A DNA stretch of 36,437 nucleotides, taken from the NCBI GenBank assembly GCA_029210815.1, contig JARGGB010000030.1, positions 1-36,437 of the forward strand, read 5' to 3'. This DNA is from Candidatus Brevefilum sp. (GTDB taxonomy: Bacteria; Chloroflexota; Anaerolineae; Anaerolineales; Anaerolineaceae). Below the pieces are notes generated by a model that was not told the DNA's origin, ran no database searches, and saw only the letters and a list, made by a program, of their open reading frames with translations. The position numbers and the translations under genes are program-made. Shown one piece after another: positions 31,726 to 36,437 of this stretch (its first letter is position 1; every line of letters begins with the position of its first letter).

Positions 31726-31880
31726 GGAGCGAAGCCTTCAGGCCGATATGATGAATTTTATAGTTTTTCTATATTCAAGGTTAACCAGTATTTTTGTTCT
31801 GAACAAAAGTTATAAAATTCCAGTGCTTCTCGGGCTAACCCTCACGCCCTTCGGTCTCAGGGCAGTGAGCCCCTCGCTCC
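31726..31880. repeat. MITE-like repeat, copy 1
   Basis: 155 bp. It begins GGAGCGA and ends TCGCTCC, an inverted pair. Inside lie CCTTCAGGCCGATA, a variable AT-rich stretch, the block TTGTTCTGAACAAAAGTTATAAAA split by the variable part, and a hairpin-capable 3' part (CTCAC-GCCC ... GGGC-A-GTGAG). The last 87 bp are nearly identical to copy 2, and no protein fits. A non-autonomous mobile or REP-type element is likely. Confidence 0.75.
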
Positions 31881-31912
31881 AAGATTTGAGTGAATAATAT
31901 TTGTTAGCACCC

Positions 31913-32075
31913 GGAGTGAGGCCTTCAGGCCGATAATTGGTAATTGATTTAGAATTACTTCACTATTTTCAAGAATAATCAATATTATTTGTTCTTAACA
32001 AAAGTTATAAAATTCCAGTGCTTCTCGGGCTAACCCTCACGCCCTTCGGTCTCGGGGCAGTGAGCCCCTCACTCC
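31913..32075. repeat. MITE-like repeat, copy 2
   Basis: 163 bp, direct orientation to copy 1. It begins GGAGTGA and ends TCACTCC, so both ends have changed together relative to copy 1. The last 87 bp differ from copy 1 at only three positions; the AT-rich middle is diverged. 32 bp separate the copies. Confidence 0.75.
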
Positions 32076-32150
32076 AAGAATTTCGAAATTAAAATGGGCT
32101 TCTTCTTGCACTTTTCACTTCAGTTTTACCCACCTTGACCTCCTAATAAC

Positions 32151-32208
32151 TAATACCCAATACCTAATACCCAATACCTAATACCCAATGCCCAATACCC
32201 AATACCCG
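32151..32208. repeat. Heptanucleotide tandem repeat array
   Basis: About eight units of a 7-mer, variously CTAATAC, CCAATAC and CCAATGC, in head-to-tail order. It resembles the short tandemly repeated (STRR) heptamers of cyanobacteria in type, not necessarily in origin. It lies 25 bp before the PIG-L stop. Apart from this and the two repeats, 31692-32232 has no gene. Confidence 0.8.
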
Positions 32209-32232
32209 ACTTTCCCCACTCACCATTCACCA

Positions 32233-33102
32233 TCAATCAAACAAATCCCGCTTAACTTTTTTACCCGACTTCGGTTCCGGATAAGCCTGCATAAAGGTCT
32301 CGTGGTGCCCGCCGAGCAGCCGGGTGATAAAACCTCGAAAACCCTTATTCATCTCACCGCCCCCTTGGCTGGCATGGCATTCCGCTGCTTTCTCGCGAAT
32401 GTCCTTGACCGGTCGATAATCAATCTTTGCATGGGTGGGAAAATCTACATCGGCAATTGAGACCAGGTCGATGTCCTTATTTCTTCCGAAGGCATGCGGA
32501 TCCTGACCAAGTAAGCGCAGCACCCAAACCGTGGCTTTTAAAAACCCGCGATTCATGGTGTGAAAATAAAGCTTTCCAGGCTGAAAAGGTGCCAACCCAT
32601 CCGGGTCATCATAATCAGGGTTCGAAACCAGGTCAAAAGCCCGAACGGTCGCCCTTTGAATGGCAATATGGTCCGGATGCCGGTACCCGCCAATTGGGTC
32701 AAAGGTGATGACCACATCTGGCTGAATCTGGCGCATCAAAAGCGCCACATCTTCTGCTACCTTTTCAATCGGCTGGGCAGCTAAAGCCTGTGGATGATGG
32801 TTTGCATCAGCTCCGGGCATCCCTGAATCCCGATATTTCAGGAAATGTAATTGATCAATCCCAAGGACATCTGCTGCACATCGCAATTCCTGTGTTCGCA
32901 AACAGGACGCACTCTTGATCGTTTCCTTATATTCGGGATCAATCTCCCCTAATTCGCCCCGTGTTGCACAGATTAAATGAACTTTTACGCCCCGTTGTGC
33001 ATATAAAGCCAATGTGCCGCCCATACCAAAGGTCTCATCATCTGGATGTGCAAGCACAGCCAGAAGTGTTTTCCCAGGATATTGTGTCTGTTTTTTCATC
33101 AA
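32233..33102 (-). CDS. PIG-L family (LmbE/MshB-like) zinc deacetylase
   Basis: Hydrolyses an N-acetyl group from a GlcNAc-type conjugate with a zinc ion. 289 aa. AHPDDE at 18-23 supplies the zinc His and Asp and the catalytic Asp. YRHPDH at 140-145 supplies the third ligand. GELGEID (49-55) and the RDSGMPG segment (91-97) are like mycothiol-related MshB/Mca, so a low-molecular-weight-thiol or thiol-conjugate substrate is conceivable. There are no thiol-biosynthesis partners nearby. AAAGGTGA lies before two adjacent ATG codons. Confidence 0.9.
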   Translation of the reverse strand: MMKKQTQYPGKTLLAVLAHPDDETFGMGGTLALYAQRGVKVHLICATRGELGEIDPEYKETIKSASCLRTQELRCAADVLGIDQLHFLKYRDSGMPGADANHHPQALAAQPIEKVAEDVALLMRQIQPDVVITFDPIGGYRHPDHIAIQRATVRAFDLVSNPDYDDPDGLAPFQPGKLYFHTMNRGFLKATVWVLRLLGQDPHAFGRNKDIDLVSIADVDFPTHAKIDYRPVKDIREKAAECHASQGGGEMNKGFRGFITRLLGGHHETFMQAYPEPKSGKKVKRDLFD

Positions 33103-33190
33103 TTTTCACCTTTAATAAATAATTATTACCAAAAGCCATTATCAGCCCAAATGGTCCAATGATCAAACGTAAAACTTATACATTGAAGAA

Positions 33191-34033
33191 TCAGTCAATA
33201 AACCTCGATATTGGTCCATTTGGATCAAGTATCCCAACAAGGTCTTCCCAGGATATTACAACATATTGTGGGCCGGCAGCATAAGGGGCAACCTCATACA
33301 CGTCAAAATTGATTCGCAACGCCTCAGGCAGCAAATTCCAGTTTTCCCTTGTTTGCATCACATCTACCGCAGTTCCCAACTGGTAGCCAAATCCCCTGGC
33401 CTCAAGTATAGGTTCGACAAGACTGCCAATTTCGTTAATATAATCCGTCTCAGGCAAGAAAAGGTCTTCCAGGCTCAAAAATACCCCTTTCTGAGCATCA
33501 TAATTTAGAGACTTTGAGAAGGGAAAAGGATGGGCTGACATTGCTATATACTGATCAAAAGCCAGGTAAATACTGAACAATTGCTGGTCAGCGTATGTCA
33601 GGTCATAATCAAAGGTGAGGTAGCTCAAAGGCGGCTCCCCTTCTCCTTCCATTTCACTAGGCGAATCCGCCACAGCCAATAAGAAATCTTCCAAAACGGC
33701 ATCAACGAATCGATCAATCTCGGTATTAAATACAGCGATGAGCGGTTCAGGACCCTCCAAATTTGGCCATACACCGTCAATTTCATACCTGGGTTCTTCC
33801 ATTTCCTCAAATATGCTTCGATCAATAAGTCGTATCTCAGGTTCTTGCGTTATGGGTTCAATTTCGGTGTCAGGGGTTTCGCGTGGAAAAACTTCCACCG
33901 TGTGCGTTGGTGAAATGGCTGGCGGCTCCGAAGTCTCTTCTGACTGACTTGTTAAAAACAAAGGTAGGCTGCAGGAAATCGTTACGAGTCCTGTTAGGAT
34001 TAAGAAACTTGCTAACTTGATTTTTTTGTTCAT
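33191..34033 (-). CDS. Lipoprotein with RsiV/DUF3298-like domain
   Basis: 280 aa. The signal peptide ends at Cys21 (TISC); the -3 residue is Thr, which is somewhat unusual. A Thr/Pro/Glu-rich linker follows to about residue 65. From about 82, YEIDGVWPNL, then helix, FDYDLTYADQQLFSIYLAFDQYI, SAHPFPFSKSLNYD, the LSLEDLF turn and a late FDVYEVAPYAAGPQYVVI are the ordered motifs of the DUF4163/DUF3298 fold found in RsiV, the lysozyme-binding anti-sigma factor. There is no TM or sigma-binding segment here, so this is the sensor fold alone. AGGAGG is 7 nt from the ATG. A long structured leader precedes it. By-eye family call. Confidence 0.78.
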   Translation of the reverse strand: MNKKIKLASFLILTGLVTISCSLPLFLTSQSEETSEPPAISPTHTVEVFPRETPDTEIEPITQEPEIRLIDRSIFEEMEEPRYEIDGVWPNLEGPEPLIAVFNTEIDRFVDAVLEDFLLAVADSPSEMEGEGEPPLSYLTFDYDLTYADQQLFSIYLAFDQYIAMSAHPFPFSKSLNYDAQKGVFLSLEDLFLPETDYINEIGSLVEPILEARGFGYQLGTAVDVMQTRENWNLLPEALRINFDVYEVAPYAAGPQYVVISWEDLVGILDPNGPISRFID

Positions 34034-34067
34034 AATAGATCCTCCTGTAATCCCATAATCTGGATAA

Positions 34068-34082
34068 TATCACAATGTGATA
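34068..34082. promoter_or_regulatory. Palindromic operator-like site
   Basis: TATCACA-A-TGTGATA is a perfect 15-bp palindrome about 35 bp upstream of the lipoprotein ATG. The loop is too short for a hairpin, so a protein site is more likely. The word pattern resembles CRP/FNR-type half sites, but the regulator is unknown. Confidence 0.5.
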
Positions 34083-34095
34083 ATCTTTAACACAA

Positions 34096-34190
34096 TTGCC
34101 TGGCATGAGGGGACATACCAGGCAACCTTCAGGGAGGAAACCACCCGATCATCTGAAAAATGATCATCTCACTTCAGCGTGATTGGTGGA
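34096..34190 (-). ncRNA. Candidate structured leader or small RNA
   Basis: On the minus strand a 12-bp stem, TTGCCTGGTATG with CATGCCAGGCAA (one G-U), displays a TCCCCT loop. A second, three-way unit closes CCACC with GGTGG around two small hairpins (TCAC/GTGA and GATCAT/ATGATC). Between them lies single-stranded TTTCCTCCCT, whose TCCTCC could pair with the downstream GGAGGA of the lipoprotein's SD. No known class is recognised. It may be a cis leader of the lipoprotein gene; the strand is inferred. Confidence 0.45.
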
Positions 34191-34305
34191 AGACACACCA
34201 AATACCAATAAATGTTTTGTGTCTTTAATAGTAGTTTACTTGGTTTGAAATTAGATATCATTAAAATGAAATTAAAGTTTACTATTTAGACCTTATTTAT
34301 TATAT

Positions 34306-34791
34306 TTATTTTTCCCCGGAACGTGGGTGTCCATGTTTGAAAAGGGCTTCCCAATCTGCCAGTTCTTCTTCTGATAATAGGCGATTTCTGGGATCAAGGC
34401 TTGGCTGCTCTGATATCAAAGCCTCCCACTCAGCCGCAAAGGCTTGTGATGAAATCACGCTTGCGTGCACTGCACGTGCAGCCTGCTGCACCTGGCGGTC
34501 AGAACTGACAACGGTCACATTGCGTGCACGTTTCCCCAGCTTCTTGAGCTTCTCCATAATAGCATCATCCGCAGTGCGTCCCCTTTGAACAAAATGCGCC
34601 TGGACACTGCCGTATTGCCCGGTGCCGGACATCCCAGCCGGTGCCTGGTCAAAATACACCGATACTTTTTTTCGACGCAGTCGGCAATATTCCTGCAATA
34701 TTTTTATCAATTTAGTTTCATCATCCGGGTCAGAAAGGTTTAGCCCCTGAATGTGTGGAATTAAATTATGCCCATCGATTAATAAAGTCAT
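34306..34791 (-). CDS. YacP-like NYN-domain ribonuclease-type protein
   Basis: 161 aa. The PIN/NYN fold shows LLIDGHNLI (residues 3-11), VYFDQAPAG, TADDAIMEKL and VVSSDRQVQQAAR, with the conserved acidic residues in place. The size is that of Bacillus YacP/Rae1, which cleaves mRNA on the ribosome. There is no SD: TAGAAT lies 6 nt before the ATG with TTGGCA 16 bp further upstream, so the transcript may be leaderless. Divergent from the zinc-ribbon gene. Confidence 0.88.
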   Translation of the reverse strand: MTLLIDGHNLIPHIQGLNLSDPDDETKLIKILQEYCRLRRKKVSVYFDQAPAGMSGTGQYGSVQAHFVQRGRTADDAIMEKLKKLGKRARNVTVVSSDRQVQQAARAVHASVISSQAFAAEWEALISEQPSLDPRNRLLSEEELADWEALFKHGHPRSGEK

Positions 34792-34797
34792 AATAGT

Positions 34798-34825
34798 ATT
34801 CTAACGCAAAGGGGAAACTTGCCAA
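34798..34825 (-). promoter_or_regulatory. NYN gene promoter (leaderless)
   Basis: TTGGCA (34825-34820), 16-bp spacer, TAGAAT (34803-34798), only 6 nt from the ATG at 34791. Confidence 0.6.
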
Positions 34826-34840
34826 ACCTGAGAAAATCTT

Positions 34841-34858
34841 TTGGTATTGAAATACCAA
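34841..34858. promoter_or_regulatory. Operator-like palindrome TTGGTATT-GA-AATACCAA
   Basis: A perfect 18-bp inverted repeat with a 2-nt centre, between the divergent NYN and zinc-ribbon promoters. A loose GGTAT half-site follows at 34873-34877. Regulator unknown. Confidence 0.5.
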
Positions 34859-34886
34859 TCTATTACAATAGTGGTATGCATTGAAT

Positions 34887-34916
34887 TTGATTTCTTTGTG
34901 TTAAACTCTTTATACA
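34887..34916 (+). promoter_or_regulatory. Promoter of the zinc-ribbon gene
   Basis: TTGATT (34887-34892), 18-bp spacer, TATACA (34911-34916). The predicted start site lies shortly before the ATG at 34937, leaving a leader of about 14 nt that still holds AAAGGA. Confidence 0.5.
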
Positions 34917-34936
34917 CAATAAAAGGACAGCCGTTT

Positions 34937-36241
34937 ATGACAGAACATCCCAATCATAAGACCCAAATCGCCATAGAAGATTTTGAGCAAGTAGATTCAC
35001 TTGTCAGCGGCATCACTGTCTATGCGCCTAAATCCAAACCGCAAGAACAAGAAAAATCCAGGGTTTATGACTGCCCAAATTGCGGCGCATCCACAGCCTA
35101 TGATGTCGCAGGGGGAGGGATCGCGTGTGAATACTGCGGCTATATCTCCCCGGTAAAATCAAAAACCCTGGGGATAATCGCAGATGAATTTGAATTCACT
35201 CTTGAAACCATCTCTCAAGCTGAGCGCGGCTGGGGCATCAAGCGGCAGGGTCTGCACTGCAACGCCTGCGGAGCTGAATTATCTTTGCCGCAAGGCGTAA
35301 TCAGCACAAGCTGCCCTTATTGTGCATCCAACCAGGTAAACCTGACAACAAGTTTGGAAGAATTCATTCAACCGCGTTTCTTAATTCCCTTCAAAATTAC
35401 CATAGAACAAACCCATCAGCTGGCAAAAACCTGGCTCGGGAAGGGATGGTTCCACCCGGATGAACTTTCTGCCAGCAGCGTTATCCGCCGCTTCTCAGGT
35501 ATTTATCTGCCATTCTGGACATTTGATGCCAATGTTACCGCTCACTGGAAGGCGCAGGTTGGATATCAGAAAACTGTCCGGCATTATAATGCTTCACAAA
35601 AAAGGTGGGAGACTCGCACAAAAATCGAGTGGCGCTGGGAAATTGGCACAGTTCCTATCAACATCGATGACCACCTTGTTACAGGCAGTTCATCTCAACA
35701 TATCAGCCACAAGATCCTTGAACGGATTTATCCCTACCAAATGAAAGACCTCACTGCCTATCACCCGGATTATTTGGCTGGATGGCAAGCCCAGGCGTAC
35801 GAAACAACGCTGACCGATGCCTGGGAAACGGGCAAACAAGCCATTCGGGAAGCAGCCAAGGAAGCCTGTTACCAGGACATTCCCACTTCACACGTCCGCA
35901 ACTTTTCGATGACGGCAGATTTTGCCGACGAATCATGGCGCTACATCCTTTTGCCTGTTTACTTAGCGGCATATAAGTTCCAGGATAAAACCTACCAGAT
36001 CATGGTCAATGGACAAACAGGACTTGTTGCCGGTCAAAAACCTGTGGCATGGTGGAAAATATGGCTGGCAATCGGGGCTTTGCTCTTGCCAGGCTTGATC
36101 CCGGGATTGATCGGTTTGCCGCTGCTGCTGGTAGGTGGTGCCGGTATCCTGCCGATCGGGGCCGGGATCATCCTTTTCGGTATTGGCAGCGTCCTGAGCA
36201 TCATGCTTTACAACAAAGCCCGCCAATCGGAGGCAAAATAA
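34937..36241 (+). CDS. Membrane protein with two TFIIB-type zinc ribbons
   Basis: 434 aa from the ATG at 34937; a longer frame to 34841 crosses the promoter and is not family-like. CPNC and CEYC (about 44-66) form the first zinc ribbon, CNAC and CPYC (about 109-134) the second. A conserved-looking middle domain (about 150-365) has FLIPFKIT, GIYLPFWTFDA and WRYILLPVYLAAYKFQ. Two TM helices (about 372-425) end the protein. The bipartite ribbon plus LPFW.. motif is seen in uncharacterised bacterial membrane proteins that I cannot name. The stop overlaps the next gene (TAATG). Function unknown. Confidence 0.85.
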   Translation: MTEHPNHKTQIAIEDFEQVDSLVSGITVYAPKSKPQEQEKSRVYDCPNCGASTAYDVAGGGIACEYCGYISPVKSKTLGIIADEFEFTLETISQAERGWGIKRQGLHCNACGAELSLPQGVISTSCPYCASNQVNLTTSLEEFIQPRFLIPFKITIEQTHQLAKTWLGKGWFHPDELSASSVIRRFSGIYLPFWTFDANVTAHWKAQVGYQKTVRHYNASQKRWETRTKIEWRWEIGTVPINIDDHLVTGSSSQHISHKILERIYPYQMKDLTAYHPDYLAGWQAQAYETTLTDAWETGKQAIREAAKEACYQDIPTSHVRNFSMTADFADESWRYILLPVYLAAYKFQDKTYQIMVNGQTGLVAGQKPVAWWKIWLAIGALLLPGLIPGLIGLPLLLVGGAGILPIGAGIILFGIGSVLSIMLYNKARQSEAK

Positions 36242-36437
36242 TGATGGTTCAACAAGTCACGCCCTTGAAAATTATTGAAGAAGGTCAAAGTCTATGGGAT
36301 TCAGATCGGCAGCCTGCCGGGTGTACGCGCTGCCATCGCACCTTTTTAGCACTTGACTCACACATCGATTCATCCTGTCCGCTGTGCCGCATCGGTCACC
36401 TTGAACTCCAGGCATTACGGATAAATCCCTCAGAACC
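36241..36437 (+). CDS. Second zinc-ribbon protein, truncated by the window end
   Basis: A partial gene reading MMVQQVTPLKIIEEGQ at the start, 65 codons to the edge with no stop. CTRC (residues 28-31) and CPLC (46-49) form a zinc ribbon. GGAGG lies 7 nt before the ATG, which overlaps the preceding stop codon by one base, so the two are one translationally coupled unit. It probably continues as another membrane protein, but that is not visible. Confidence 0.8.
   Translation, partial: MMVQQVTPLKIIEEGQSLWDSDRQPAGCTRCHRTFLALDSHIDSSCPLCRIGHLELQALRINPSE

Noticed and set aside
31706-31897. A 63-codon frame in the repeat region
   Set aside because: It crosses repeat copy 1, has no SD, and the frame is not kept in copy 2.
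32151-32208. CRISPR array
   Set aside because: Units are 7 bp with no spacers, and there are no cas genes in the window.
34096-34190. SRP RNA, 6S RNA, or a c-di-GMP, THF or cobalamin riboswitch
   Set aside because: None of the conserved core words of these classes is present, so it is reported only as an unassigned structured element.
34841-34936. Longer N-terminus of the zinc-ribbon protein
   Set aside because: It would run through the palindrome and the predicted promoter, and the residues are hydrophobic and unlike the rest.

Overview
The window looks like a chromosomal segment of an anaerobic Chloroflexota bacterium, most likely class Anaerolineae. The 16S gene carries an exact match to the EUB338-III probe target (22010-22027 on the + strand), a variant typical of Chloroflexota and Verrucomicrobia. 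The SecA is extra-long and the formate-THF ligase is of a long type. The class assignment is my inference; no database was searched. I see no insertion sequence, prophage, CRISPR array or integrase. Most of the window is housekeeping DNA, and the unusual material lies in intergenic DNA and in details of individual genes.

Layout. 1-7.5 kb, all on the minus strand: pth and mfd are translationally coupled. They are followed by a YabE-like G5/3D wall protein whose stop codon overlaps the rsmA (ksgA) start. An LppM-like lipoprotein lies upstream of pth. 7.6-10.9 kb, plus strand: fhs with a strong terminator, then a small Phd/YefM-like protein paired with an aldo/keto reductase. 11.1-13.4 kb, minus: a PfkB-type sugar-phosphate kinase behind a six-TM protein with a DUF2807-like head. 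13.6-15.2 kb, plus: an AI-2E-type permease and a 63-aa acidic protein. 15.4-16.9 kb, minus: a GNAT acetyltransferase, infA and rpsU.

17.1-22.9 kb, minus: a complete rRNA operon, 16S-tRNA-Ile(GAT)-tRNA-Ala(TGC)-23S-5S. It is driven by three tandem consensus-like promoters, each followed by a boxA-like motif, and a processing stem encloses the 23S. 22.96-28.7 kb, minus: surE behind an approximately 1336-aa secA with several insertions, then an FHA-domain membrane protein. 29.0-31.6 kb, plus: clpB with terminator. 31.7-32.2 kb: two copies of a MITE-like repeat whose terminal inverted repeats co-vary, plus a heptanucleotide tandem array. 32.2-34.8 kb, minus: an MshB/LmbE-like deacetylase, an RsiV/DUF3298-like lipoprotein with a structured leader, and a YacP-type NYN protein. 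34.9 kb to the end, plus: a double-zinc-ribbon membrane protein overlapping a second zinc-ribbon gene cut by the window edge.

Functionally the window is dominated by gene expression and protein quality control: rRNA, tRNA, S21, IF-1, RsmA, Pth, Mfd, SecA, ClpB. C1 and carbohydrate metabolism (fhs, the PfkB kinase, the AKR) and envelope proteins make up the rest. The best leads are the paired repeat with compensatory end changes, the structured RNA-like leader at 34.1 kb, the three-promoter rRNA control region, the insertion-rich SecA, two apparently leaderless genes, and the zinc-ribbon gene pair.
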